Source: an uncultured Pelagibacteraceae bacterium
GTDB lineage: Bacteria; Pseudomonadota; Alphaproteobacteria; Pelagibacterales; Pelagibacteraceae
Direction: 5' to 3'
DNA length: 55,237 bases
NCBI GenBank assembly: GCA_902541285.1
Contig: CACBQD010000010.1
Location: 1-55,237 of the forward strand
Below, one piece after another: positions 44,848-53,466 of the stretch. The notes under the pieces were generated by a model, which did no database searches, was not told the DNA's origin, and saw nothing but the letters and a program-made list of their open reading frames with translations. The stretch's first letter is position 1; each line of letters opens with the position of its first letter. Both the position numbers and the translations under genes were made by a program.

Positions 44848-44873
44848 TTGGTAACGTACCATATACGTACCAA
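44848..44873. repeat. Hairpin upstream of tRNA-Met
   Basis: TTGGTAACGTA (44848-44858) pairs with TACGTACCAA (44864-44873) around loop CCATA, leaving one bulged A. It lies eight bases before the tRNA. It could end the upstream transcript, help 5' processing of the tRNA, or be incidental; no T run follows. Confidence 0.4.
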
Positions 44874-44881
44874 GCCTTCTA

Positions 44882-44958
44882 GGCGGGGTAGCTCAGTTGG
44901 TTAGAGCGCGGGACTCATAAGCCCGAGGTCAGTGGTTCGATCCCACTTCCCGCTACCA
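44882..44958 (+). tRNA. tRNA-Met (CAT anticodon, elongator type)
   Basis: A complete cloverleaf of 77 bases. D arm GCTC/GAGC, anticodon loop CTCATAA with anticodon CAT, variable loop AGGTC, T arm AGTGG/CCACT with TTCGATC loop, and an encoded CCA end. The acceptor stem pairs GGCGGGG with TCCCGCT, with G-U pairs at both ends, and the last pair of the anticodon stem is an A-G mismatch. The GGCGGGGTAGCTCAG start fits alphaproteobacterial elongator Met. A CAT anticodon also occurs in initiator Met (excluded by the absence of its GGG/CCC anticodon stem layout and C1 mismatch) and in tRNA-Ile2, which cannot be fully ruled out. Confidence 0.88.
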
Positions 44959-45486
44959 TCAATGACCAGGAAAATCCAAAAGATTTTCGACTGGATATCC
45001 CTTTTTAACTAGATTATCCGTGCCGCCTAAATCAAAAAGATTTATTACAAATATGAATCCAGCCACTTTACTTTTTGATATCTCTATTAATTTAGCGGCT
45101 GCTTCTGCAGTACCACCAGTAGCAATTAAATCATCAATTATTAAAACTTTATCACCTTCATCGAATGAATCTTTATGGACTTCTATTGTTGCAGTTCCAT
45201 ACTCAAGTTCAAAGTCTACTGAATGAACTTCAGCAGGTAATTTATTTTTTTTTCTCAACATTATGAATGGTTTATCAAGTATATAAGAAATAGCTGATGC
45301 AAAAACAAATCCTCTAGACTCTACAGCTCCAATTTTATTAAATTGGAATTTTTTTGATCTTTCAACAATTTGGTTTATGCATTCCTTGAATGCTTTTTCA
45401 TTTTTAATAAGTGTTGTTATATCTCTGAAAAGAATTCCCTTTTTAGGATAGTCTTGAATTGATCTAATATGTTCTTTTAAATCCAT
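44959..45486 (-). CDS. apt: Adenine phosphoribosyltransferase
   Basis: Converts adenine and PRPP to AMP; 175 residues. PRPP-binding loop VLIIDDLIATGGTAEAA (near residue 120), AVESRGFVFASAISY and FRDITTLIKNEKAF are diagnostic. It is divergent from mtnP (28 bases) and would recover the adenine that MtnP releases. The stop codon touches the CCA end of the convergent tRNA gene with no base between. Confidence 0.95.
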   Translation of the reverse strand: MDLKEHIRSIQDYPKKGILFRDITTLIKNEKAFKECINQIVERSKKFQFNKIGAVESRGFVFASAISYILDKPFIMLRKKNKLPAEVHSVDFELEYGTATIEVHKDSFDEGDKVLIIDDLIATGGTAEAAAKLIEISKSKVAGFIFVINLFDLGGTDNLVKKGYPVENLLDFPGH

Positions 45487-45514
45487 AAAACTTAAATATA
45501 ATCTTAAAAGTATT

Positions 45515-46390
45515 ATGGCAAATAATAAATTAGCAATTATTGGTGGAAGTGGCCTATATGATGTTGAAGAGTTTAAAGATAGAGAAACACTAGATTTAAT
45601 TACTCCATGGGGAAAACCTTCAGATTTAATATTAAAGGCTAAATATAATAATAAAGAAATTTATTTTTTACCAAGACATGGAAAAGGTCATTTTATTTCT
45701 CCATCAAAAATAAATTTTAGAGCAAATATTGATGCTCTTAAACAACTTGGTATTACTGATATAGTTTCTGTTTCAGCTGTAGGATCTTTAAAGGAAGATT
45801 TACCTCCAGGTAAATTTGTTATCGTTGATCAATTCATAGATAGAACTTTTGCGAGAAATAAAACCTTTTTTGATGATGAAATTGTTGCGCATGTATCAAT
45901 GGCATACCCAACCTCAAATGGGCTGATGAATGCTTGCGAAGATTCTATAAAAAAAGAAAATATACCTTATCAAAGAGGTGGAACTTATGTTGTAATGGAA
46001 GGTCCACAATTTTCTACATTAGCAGAGTCAAACCTATATAGGTCTTGGAAAGCAGATGTTATTGGAATGACAAATATGCCAGAAGCTAAGCTCGCAAGAG
46101 AAGCAGAAATAAGATATGCTTCAGTATCGATGGTAACAGATTATGATTGCTGGCATCCAGATCATGAAAATGTTGATGTTCAACAAGTTATTAAAGTACT
46201 TTTAGATAATGCAGCGAAAGCAAAAAACATGATTAAAAATTTAATAGATAACTTTGAAAATCACATTGATCCTAATGACCCAACTAATAATTGCTTAGAT
46301 GTAGCTATAATTACAGCCCCAGAAAAAAGAACACAAAAAACAAAAAATAAACTTAAAACAGTAGCAGGAAGGATACTTTTAAAAAAATGA
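45515..46390 (+). CDS. mtnP: S-methyl-5'-thioadenosine phosphorylase
   Basis: Cleaves methylthioadenosine, the by-product of spermidine synthesis, to adenine and 5-methylthioribose 1-phosphate. Protein of 291 residues with IIGGSGLYDVE at the N terminus, LPRHGKGH, VVMEGPQFSTLAES and GMTNMPEAKLAREAEI, the standard MTAP signatures. First gene of an operon that ends in the enzyme producing MTA (SpeDE). Overlaps the next gene by four bases (ATGA). Confidence 0.95.
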   Translation: MANNKLAIIGGSGLYDVEEFKDRETLDLITPWGKPSDLILKAKYNNKEIYFLPRHGKGHFISPSKINFRANIDALKQLGITDIVSVSAVGSLKEDLPPGKFVIVDQFIDRTFARNKTFFDDEIVAHVSMAYPTSNGLMNACEDSIKKENIPYQRGGTYVVMEGPQFSTLAESNLYRSWKADVIGMTNMPEAKLAREAEIRYASVSMVTDYDCWHPDHENVDVQQVIKVLLDNAAKAKNMIKNLIDNFENHIDPNDPTNNCLDVAIITAPEKRTQKTKNKLKTVAGRILLKK

Positions 46391-47328
46391 GAAAAATATT
46401 ATTAATTTTTACTTTTATATTATTTTCAACTCTGGTTTATGCAGGACCTAACGATAAGATTAATGAAAGCGGATTCATTAATAAAGAAGTTAGATTGATT
46501 AAGAATTTTGAAATTAAGGATCCTAAAAATAAAATTATTTTAATTTATAATCACGGACAAGACGAAAATGATACCTCACCAAATTGTACATGGGTATCAA
46601 TGTTAAGAAATCATGCATCTTTGATAGACCAAGAGGTTAATGGAAAAAAAATAATGGTTTATAATTTATGCTCAACTCATCTTAGAGGAGATATGTCTAA
46701 AAATATGTCTAAAAAAAAGGATTGGTGGTGGTTAAAGCCTGTACCAAAAATTTATGAAGGTAAGCATATATTGGATAAAAGAGTAGAATTAAATTTAGAA
46801 TTAATTGAAAAATTTGTAGATGCGGGAGTACCAAGAAAACAAGTTTTTGTTACTGGACGTTCTTGTGGCGGTTTAACCACGTTATTGTTTATGTCTAGGT
46901 ACCCAGATAAGGCGGGTGGAGGCATATCTTATATGCAAGCATGTTTTGGAAAATTATCTTCTAAATATAAAGTAAAAAAAAATGGTGTAGAAAAAGCAAT
47001 GGCTAAATTTAAAAAAAAATATCAAGGACCTCATGATTTGCGACAAAAGATGAATGACGAAATTAAAAATAATTTAAAAGTTCCTATATTAGCCTTCACA
47101 CACCCAAAGGATAAATATGAAGGATTATTATCTGATTGGTTAGAAGAAATTCCTGGAATGAAAAGAATAATAATTTCAGAAAATTATAAAATTAATGGAA
47201 AGAAATGTAAGAGAAAAGGAGATGACTGGGAGGAACCAGTAAAAAAGGGTCATAATATGGATGTTGGACTTTGTTTTCAGTATTATAATCCGACAATTAA
47301 AGAATACATTGCTTCACGAATAAAATGA
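46387..47328 (+). CDS. Exported alpha/beta hydrolase-like protein
   Basis: Protein of 313 residues with a signal peptide (MRKILLIFTFILFSTLVYAG, cut near residue 18-20). GRSCGGLTTLLFMSRYPDKAG (residues 157 onward) looks like the nucleophile elbow Gly-x-Ser-x-Gly followed by the usual helix; a late Asp (HPKDKYEG) and a His (KGHNMDVG) could complete a triad. Closest in style to dienelactone hydrolase-like or secreted esterases. It is embedded between mtnP and mtnA by a four-base overlap, although a periplasmic hydrolase has no obvious place in MTA salvage. Confidence 0.65.
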   Translation: MRKILLIFTFILFSTLVYAGPNDKINESGFINKEVRLIKNFEIKDPKNKIILIYNHGQDENDTSPNCTWVSMLRNHASLIDQEVNGKKIMVYNLCSTHLRGDMSKNMSKKKDWWWLKPVPKIYEGKHILDKRVELNLELIEKFVDAGVPRKQVFVTGRSCGGLTTLLFMSRYPDKAGGGISYMQACFGKLSSKYKVKKNGVEKAMAKFKKKYQGPHDLRQKMNDEIKNNLKVPILAFTHPKDKYEGLLSDWLEEIPGMKRIIISENYKINGKKCKRKGDDWEEPVKKGHNMDVGLCFQYYNPTIKEYIASRIK

Positions 47329-47370
47329 AAGAAATTATAACTCTAAATATTTCATTGATAATTTAAAATA

Positions 47371-48450
47371 ATGAAAATTAATGGTGTTGAATATAAAACA
47401 ATTTGGTTTGATGAAGAAAAACAAGTTGTAAAAATAATAGATCAGACAAAGCTACCACATAAATTTATAATAAAAGAATTAATTTCAGTTAAAGACGCTA
47501 TAAACGCTATAAAAACAATGGAAGTCCGAGGTGCACCATTAATTGGAGGCACAGCTGCATTTGGATTGGTTTTAGCTATAAAAGAAAATAACAGTTTAGA
47601 TTTTATTAAAAAAAGTTCAGAAGAATTAGTTGCATCTAGACCAACAGCAATAAATCTTCAATGGGCAGTTCACAGAATGAATAACAAATTGTCATTTGTT
47701 GAACCTGGAGATTTATTTAAAGTTGCACTCAATGAAGCTAAGGAAATTTGTAAAGAAGACGAGGGATTTTGTGAAAGTATTGGTAAAAATGGATTAAATA
47801 TTATTGAAGATATATATAATAAAAAGAAAGATACAGTAAATATTCTCACACATTGTAATGCAGGTTGGTTAGCTACAATAGATTGGGGAACAGCAACTTC
47901 TCCTATTTATCATGCACATAAAAAAGGAATACCAATACATGTTTGGGTAGATGAAACTCGACCAAGAAATCAAGGAGCAAACCTTACATCATATGAACTT
48001 AATGAAGAAGAAATTCCAAATACAATTATAGCAGATAATACTGGTGGAATATTAATGCAAAGAGGACAGGTTGATATGTGTATTGTTGGAACAGATAGAA
48101 CATTATCTAATGGAGATGTGTGCAATAAAATTGGCACATATTTAAAAGCTCTAGCAGCTCATGATAATAAGGTACCTTTTTATGTTGCTTTACCAAGTTC
48201 AACAATAGATTGGAATTTAAAAAACTCTAAAGATATCCCAATAGAGGAAAGAGACCCAAAAGAACTTTCTTATATGGATGGAATTAACAAAGATAATAAA
48301 GTTGATAAATTTTTAATTTATCCAGAAAAAAGTAAGTCATTAAATTTGGCTTTTGATGTAACACCAGCTAAGTATGTTACGGCATTTGTAACAGAAAAAG
48401 GTATATGTGAAGCCTCTACTGAAGGTTTAAATGGTCTCTTCAAAAACTAA
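47371..48450 (+). CDS. mtnA: Methylthioribose-1-phosphate isomerase
   Basis: Isomerises 5-methylthioribose 1-phosphate to the ribulose form; 359 residues. Motifs: MEVRGAPLIGGTAAFG (residues 50-65), ILTHCNAGWLATIDWGTA with the catalytic Cys, VWVDETRPRNQGANLT and CIVGTDRTLSNGDVCNKIGTY with the catalytic Asp. It follows the hydrolase gene after 42 bases. Its stop lies twenty bases inside the next gene. Confidence 0.95.
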   Translation: MKINGVEYKTIWFDEEKQVVKIIDQTKLPHKFIIKELISVKDAINAIKTMEVRGAPLIGGTAAFGLVLAIKENNSLDFIKKSSEELVASRPTAINLQWAVHRMNNKLSFVEPGDLFKVALNEAKEICKEDEGFCESIGKNGLNIIEDIYNKKKDTVNILTHCNAGWLATIDWGTATSPIYHAHKKGIPIHVWVDETRPRNQGANLTSYELNEEEIPNTIIADNTGGILMQRGQVDMCIVGTDRTLSNGDVCNKIGTYLKALAAHDNKVPFYVALPSSTIDWNLKNSKDIPIEERDPKELSYMDGINKDNKVDKFLIYPEKSKSLNLAFDVTPAKYVTAFVTEKGICEASTEGLNGLFKN

Positions 48451-49075
48451 CAAAAAGAAAAATGATGTTATTAAGTTTTCCAAAATGCTTAATGATAAAA
48501 AATTATCAGCTTTAAGATCTGGAAATATATCAGTTAGACATAAAAATGGTTTTTTAATTACTCCATCAGGAAAAAAATATTCATCATTAAAAGTAAAAGA
48601 CATAGTGTTTGTTAGTTTGAATGGAAAATATGAAAAAAAATATAAACCTTCATCAGAATGGAAATTTCATCAAGATATTTACGTTAAAAAGAAAGATGCT
48701 CAAGCAATAGTTCATACACATTCAACTAATGCAACAGCTCTATCTGTCCACAAAAAACCTATTCCAGCTTTTCATTACATGGTTGCACTCGCAGGAGGTA
48801 ACGATATTAAATGTGCAAAATACGCAACTTATGGAACAAGAGAGCTTTCAAAAAACATTTTAAAAGCTTTGAATAATAGAAAAGCCTGTTTGATTGCAAA
48901 TCACGGTCAGATTGCATTTGATAAAAATTTACCTGATGCTTTTGAATTGGCACAAGAAGTTGAAAATTTGAGTTTACAGTATATAACCGCTCTTAAGCTT
49001 GGTAAGCCAAAAATTCTTTCTATAAATGAAATGAATAAAGTTTTAAAAAAAGCTAAAAATTATAAAAGAGGTTAA
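48431..49075 (+). CDS. Class II aldolase/MtnB-like protein
   Basis: Zinc-dependent class II aldolase-fold protein of 214 residues. Visible: SGNISVRHKNG, TPSGKKYSSL, the SSEWKFHQDIY segment with its Glu, VHTHSTNATAL with two zinc histidines, and IANHGQIAF with the third. The fold covers MtnB dehydratase and the Ald2-type aldolase that splits 5-methylthioribulose 1-phosphate into dihydroxyacetone phosphate and methylthioacetaldehyde. Because no mtnC, mtnD or mtnK is nearby, the aldolase role is favoured. Start overlaps mtnA by twenty bases. Confidence 0.85.
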   Translation: MVSSKTNKKKNDVIKFSKMLNDKKLSALRSGNISVRHKNGFLITPSGKKYSSLKVKDIVFVSLNGKYEKKYKPSSEWKFHQDIYVKKKDAQAIVHTHSTNATALSVHKKPIPAFHYMVALAGGNDIKCAKYATYGTRELSKNILKALNNRKACLIANHGQIAFDKNLPDAFELAQEVENLSLQYITALKLGKPKILSINEMNKVLKKAKNYKRG

Positions 49076-49078
49076 TAG

Positions 49079-50119
49079 GTGACAAAAGTTGGTGAACATA
49101 TAACTCTAGATATCATTGGAACTAAAAAAGAATATGATCCCTCATTTTATGAAAAGTTAGTTTACAAAATTGCAAAATTAGCAAAAGTAACAGTTTTAAA
49201 GATCTCAAAATATAAATTTGAGCCTCAAGGTTTTACATTGGTAGCTCTGTTAGCAGAAAGCCATATAAGCTTTCACACTTTCCCGGAAAATGAAATTATA
49301 AGCTTTGATTTTTTTACTTGTGGTAAAGTTTCACCATCAGTTGCTCTTAAAGTAATTAAAGAAGAAATAGAACACAAACAAATCATTATTAAGGAATTTA
49401 ACAGAGATACGATTGATCTATATCATGATAACTATAGTTCACCAGGATTAAAAAAATCTTATGTTGTAAATAAAGTATTAGAAAATTTTAAATCCAAAGC
49501 AGGACAATATATTGAAATATTAGATTTAGAACAGTTTGGAAAAGCTTTATTTATTGATAAAGAAATACAAGTTGCTGAGAGTGATGAACATTTATATAGC
49601 TCAACCTTTGTAAATTCTGGTCTTAATTTGAATTCAAATAAAGAGAAAGCTGCAATTATTGGTGGAGGTGACGGTGGTGTAGCAAGAGAATGTATTTCAC
49701 AAAATTTTGGATTTATAGATTGGTATGAATTAGATCCTGAAGTTGTTGATGTATGTGATAAACATTTAAGCAAAATAGGAGAAAAGGCGACAGAAAAAAA
49801 TTCAGTTAAATGTGTTTGGGGTGATGCATTTGAGAGCATTAAATCAGTCAAAGATAATACCTATGATCAAATTTTTGTTGATCTTAACGACGATCAATTT
49901 TGCATAGATTTAGCTGCAAAAAATATGTCATCTTTAGAAAGAATTTTAAAACCTAAAGGTGTAATTACTGCTCAAGTTGGAAGCCAAGATAAAAAACCAA
50001 AACAAGTTGAAAATTGGTTAAATGTTTTCAACAAAAATTTTGGAAATACAAAACTTTCAAGAGTTTACATACCAAGTTTCGATTGTTCTTGGAATTTTTC
50101 CTCTTCAATAAATCATTAA
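49079..50119 (+). CDS. Fused S-adenosylmethionine decarboxylase-spermidine synthase
   Basis: Single chain of 346 residues carrying two enzymes. N-terminal SpeD domain (about 1-115): LLAESHISFHTFPENE has the cleavage site before Ser61, which becomes the pyruvoyl group, with His66 and Cys81 downstream. C-terminal aminopropyltransferase domain (about 125-346): IIGGGDGGVARE (residues 193-204), WYELDPEVVDVC and YDQIFVDLNDD. The last motif usually reads DSxDP in spermidine synthase, so acceptor choice may differ. Start is GTG three bases after the aldolase stop. It makes the MTA that the upstream genes consume. Confidence 0.92.
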   Translation: MTKVGEHITLDIIGTKKEYDPSFYEKLVYKIAKLAKVTVLKISKYKFEPQGFTLVALLAESHISFHTFPENEIISFDFFTCGKVSPSVALKVIKEEIEHKQIIIKEFNRDTIDLYHDNYSSPGLKKSYVVNKVLENFKSKAGQYIEILDLEQFGKALFIDKEIQVAESDEHLYSSTFVNSGLNLNSNKEKAAIIGGGDGGVARECISQNFGFIDWYELDPEVVDVCDKHLSKIGEKATEKNSVKCVWGDAFESIKSVKDNTYDQIFVDLNDDQFCIDLAAKNMSSLERILKPKGVITAQVGSQDKKPKQVENWLNVFNKNFGNTKLSRVYIPSFDCSWNFSSSINH

Positions 50120-50177
50120 TTTTACTTTTTAAAACAATAATTTTATGAAATAATCTTCAAAATTTTGGAGGAAAAAA

Positions 50178-51005
50178 ATGAAAAAATTAAAAGTATTAGG
50201 ACTTGGTATTTTAATATCATCATTCCTAACAATTTCTTCAATTGCAGATCAAATTAAAATTGGAACTGAAGGTGCATATCCACCTTGGAATTCTAAAGAC
50301 TCAGCAGGAAATTTGATTGGCTTTGAAGTCGAATTAGCAAATGAACTATGCAAAATTATGAATCATGATTGCACTATTGTTGAACAAGATTGGGATGGAA
50401 TGATACCAGCTTTAGTTTCAAGAAAATTTGATGCTATTATGGCTGGAATGTCAATAACTGGTGAGAGAATGAAAACAATAAATTTTTCTCAAGGTTATGC
50501 TGATGAAGTTGCATCATTAGCTGTTATGAAAGGATCGAAAAACGAAGGCCTTAAAACAATGTCAGCTATAAATCTATCTGACGTAAGTGCTGATGAACAA
50601 GCAACACTAGATGTTTTGACCAAAGCATTTAAAGGTAAAACTATTGGTGTACAAACAGCAACAATTCACCAGAACTTCTTAGAATCTGGATTAATGGGTA
50701 ATGTAAAAATTAGAACTTACAAAACTCAAGACGAAGTAAACCTAGACTTATCTGCTGGTAGAATAGATGCAGCACTAGCTGCAGCTGTTGCTTTTACTGA
50801 TTATGCAGAAAAATCTGGTAAAGGAGTAGTATTAACTGGACCAACATTTGCAGGTGGAGATTTTGGTAATGGTGTTGGTGTTGGTATTAGAAAAGGTGAC
50901 TCTAAACTTCTAAATGATTTTAATGCAGCAATTGATAAAGCTAGAGATGATGGCATTATTAGTAAGCTTGCTATAAAACATTTTGGTTTTGACGCTTCTA
51001 TGTAA
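50178..51005 (+). CDS. Polar amino acid ABC transporter, substrate-binding protein
   Basis: Periplasmic binding protein of the HisJ/ArgT group, 275 residues, with a signal peptide (MKKLKVLGLGILISS, cut near SIADQ). IKIGTEGAYPPWNSKDSAG and LIGFEVELANELCKIM open the mature domain; DWDGMIPALVSRKFDAIMAGMSIT and GKTIGVQTATIHQNFL follow the family order. Likely for basic amino acids, by resemblance to lysine/arginine/ornithine receptors. GGAGG lies seven bases before the ATG. Confidence 0.92.
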   Translation: MKKLKVLGLGILISSFLTISSIADQIKIGTEGAYPPWNSKDSAGNLIGFEVELANELCKIMNHDCTIVEQDWDGMIPALVSRKFDAIMAGMSITGERMKTINFSQGYADEVASLAVMKGSKNEGLKTMSAINLSDVSADEQATLDVLTKAFKGKTIGVQTATIHQNFLESGLMGNVKIRTYKTQDEVNLDLSAGRIDAALAAAVAFTDYAEKSGKGVVLTGPTFAGGDFGNGVGVGIRKGDSKLLNDFNAAIDKARDDGIISKLAIKHFGFDASM

Positions 51006-51044
51006 TAAATTATTTATGGGTGGCTATAATTAGCCACCTATATT

Positions 51045-51737
51045 ATGGAACTTCTATATTTTGGTGATAAAGGTTGGGGAGACGAGTTATTCTTTGCAAC
51101 ATTAATGACAATTGCAGTTTCCATAACTGCAATGATAATAGGCTTTATATTTGCTGCTTTATTTACTCCACTAAAATTATCTAATAATAAATTTCTTAAC
51201 TCTATTGGTAATGCATACACCACTATTATTAGAGGTGTACCAGAGCTTCTTGTAATTTATTTATTTTTCTTTGGTGGAAGTGGAGCAATTATGTTTGTTG
51301 CTTCTATATTTGGTTATAATGATTATATTGAAATTAATGCTTTTTTAACTGGTTCATTTTCAATAGGAATTATATCTGGAGCGTACTCGACTGAAGTATT
51401 TAGAGGAGCACTACAATCAATCGACAAAGGACAGTTTGAAGCTGCAAAAGTTTTAGGTTTTAATAAATATATTTACTTCTTTAAAATTATTTTGCCTCAA
51501 ATGCTAAGACTAGCGATACCAAACTTAAGTAATGTTTGGCAAATTACATTAAAAGATACTTCTCTTATATCTGTCACTGGTTTAGTTGAAATAATGAGAC
51601 AATCTTACATTGCCGCTGGCTCAACTAGAGATCCATTATTTTTTTACTCATTTGCAGCAGTTTTATACTTAATACTTACATTTTTAAGTATGCAATTATT
51701 AAACAGATTAGAAACAAAATATAGCAAAGGTTATTAA
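51045..51737 (+). CDS. Polar amino acid ABC transporter, permease 1 (HisQ-like)
   Basis: Inner-membrane permease of 230 residues with about five helices. The EAA loop FEAAKVLGFNKYIYFFKIILPQMLRLAIP is at about residues 131-159, shown by its conserved Glu-Ala-Ala and Gly. IIRGVPELLVIYLFFFG is the usual HisQ-type element. It ends on the start of the second permease (TAATG). Confidence 0.92.
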   Translation: MELLYFGDKGWGDELFFATLMTIAVSITAMIIGFIFAALFTPLKLSNNKFLNSIGNAYTTIIRGVPELLVIYLFFFGGSGAIMFVASIFGYNDYIEINAFLTGSFSIGIISGAYSTEVFRGALQSIDKGQFEAAKVLGFNKYIYFFKIILPQMLRLAIPNLSNVWQITLKDTSLISVTGLVEIMRQSYIAAGSTRDPLFFYSFAAVLYLILTFLSMQLLNRLETKYSKGY

Positions 51738-52414
51738 TGGATATTGAATTAATGATTAGTAGTTTTCCAAAGTTGCTAAATGCAACTTTGATTACTCTTA
51801 AACTATTATCTGTATCTTTAATTCTAGGTCTTTTTATTGGATTAGGTTTTGCAATCTTGAGAATGAATAATAATAAGTTGATTAATAAATTTGCTTACGG
51901 ATATTCATATATTTTTAGGGGAACACCTTTATTGGTTCAAATCTTCATAATATATTTTGGATTAGGTCAAATTGAATACTTAAGAACAACATTTTTGTGG
52001 GTAGTTTTAAAAGAACCATATTGGTGTGCGATAATAGCATTTTCATTAAATACTGGTGCTTATACATCAGAAATATTGAGATCAGCTTTTCAAACTATAA
52101 AACCCGGATATTTAGAAGCTGGGAGAAGCCTAGGGATACCTTCAAAAATTATTTTTACAAAAATACAAATTCCTATAGCAATTAAACAGTCTTTACCAGC
52201 TTATGGTAATGAAATTATTTTAATGCTTAAAGGTACATCTTTGGCAAGTACAGTCACTCTTATGGACTTAACGGGTGTTGCTAAATATATAATTTCAACA
52301 ACGTTTAAGCCAGTAGAAGTATTTATTGTGGCAGGAGGTATTTATTTGTTTATGACTTTTATAATTCATAATGTTATTAAATATTTAGAAAAAAAATATG
52401 GGTTTCAAACATGA
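51737..52414 (+). CDS. Polar amino acid ABC transporter, permease 2 (HisM-like)
   Basis: Permease of 225 residues, partner of the preceding one. YIFRGTPLLVQIFIIYFGLG (near residue 55) and the EAA loop LEAGRSLGIPSKIIFTKIQIP (near residue 125) are typical of HisM. The matching ATPase (HisP) is not found in the window. The stop overlaps the start of a broken nitrilase gene (ATGA). Confidence 0.92.
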   Translation: MDIELMISSFPKLLNATLITLKLLSVSLILGLFIGLGFAILRMNNNKLINKFAYGYSYIFRGTPLLVQIFIIYFGLGQIEYLRTTFLWVVLKEPYWCAIIAFSLNTGAYTSEILRSAFQTIKPGYLEAGRSLGIPSKIIFTKIQIPIAIKQSLPAYGNEIILMLKGTSLASTVTLMDLTGVAKYIISTTFKPVEVFIVAGGIYLFMTFIIHNVIKYLEKKYGFQT

Positions 52415-52800
52415 AAATAGCATGCATACAATTATCTAGTGGAGAAAATTATGAAAATAATTTTAAAGATATTGTTAAATACGTAAACCAAGCTATAAAA
52501 AATAAATCTGACTTAATTATTACACCCGAAACCTCTTCCTTGATGTCCAGTAGTAGAGAAATACTTTTTAAATATTCATTTGAAATGAATAAAGATCCTA
52601 TTTTGAAGAAAATTAGAGAAGTTTCAAAAAAATATAAGAAATGGATTTTACTCGGATCAATCTGCGTAAAGGTTAAAAATAAACTCAGAAATAGATCTAT
52701 ATTGGTTGGACCAAATGGAAAAATTGTCAAATATTACGACAAAATTAATATGTTTGATGTTAAAATTCCAAACAAAGTCTATTGGTGGACCAACTGTTAA
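52411..52800 (+). pseudogene. Carbon-nitrogen hydrolase, N-terminal fragment
   Basis: N-terminal part of a nitrilase/omega-amidase family protein. The family's catalytic Glu40 is in LIITPETSS and Lys111 in YYDKINMFDV, but the catalytic Cys region and the C-terminal half are missing. Homology runs to about Pro120 (52770); the last nine codons (NKVYWWTNC) read into the antisense of the Anbu gene. The missing half is found on the opposite strand at 54913-55237. The intact family length is about 270. Start ATG overlaps the permease stop, so the beginning of the gene is in its native operon. Confidence 0.85.
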
Positions 52801-53352
52801 ATCACTTTTTAATGTTGAGTCCATTGATATCAGTGCACATCTTGATGCATCACCAATTGAAACTTTTGGTGTGATTACTCTATCTAAAATAGGTTTTCCG
52901 TATTTTACTTCTCCTATAACTAAATATGGTTTGCTATCTGCTGGACGAATGTAATTGCCCTGAGGATAAACTAAATATAATTCAGGAGGTTGATCTTTTA
53001 TTTGACCACCAACAATAAATGTTGAACCAAGTAAAACACTATCAGTATTTATTCCTTGTGGAGATGAATGTTCAATATTGAGAGATCCTATGTAGGATGC
53101 AATTTGCTCAAAATCACTACAGGTATTTAAATTCATAATACCTGTTTCGCTTTTTAAATCTTTTTTTATTGAATTATAAACTGCTTGAGAAGTTCCAAGA
53201 TTTCCTGATGTAACAATTACTATTGTTCTATCTCCAACATCGTGCGTTAACATTTTAGAATATATATTTACATTATCCAATCCAGCATTTGTTCTGGAGT
53301 CTGATGCAAAAACTAGTCCTGTCTCGGTTTTAATGCCAATACAATAAGTCAT
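52657..53352 (-). pseudogene. Anbu proteasome-like peptidase, C-terminally truncated by rearrangement
   Basis: Proteasome-beta-like peptidase (Anbu). The N terminus MTYC with Thr2 as the expected nucleophile, GLVFASDSRTNAGLD, PYLVIGEVKYGKPILDRVI and ALISMDSTLKSDLTVGPP follow the family. From about Trp195 (52768) onward the sequence is antisense of the nitrilase fragment, so the authentic C-terminal 50 or so residues are lost. The frame stays open to 52657 by chance. The true gene portion is 52768-53352. Divergent from the ATP-grasp gene, its usual functional partner. Confidence 0.8.
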
Positions 53353-53466
53353 AATAAGTTAAATGTTTAAATTATATGTGATTACAATAAAACCCATTTA
53401 TTTCATATCAGATATCGAATTTAATCATTTGCTTATTTAACTCTTATGTAAAAAAATTAAGTTAAT

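Noticed and set aside
49459..49851. Minus-strand open frame of 130 codons
   Set aside because: Antisense within the SpeD-SpeE fusion, which has complete motifs; no recognisable domain.
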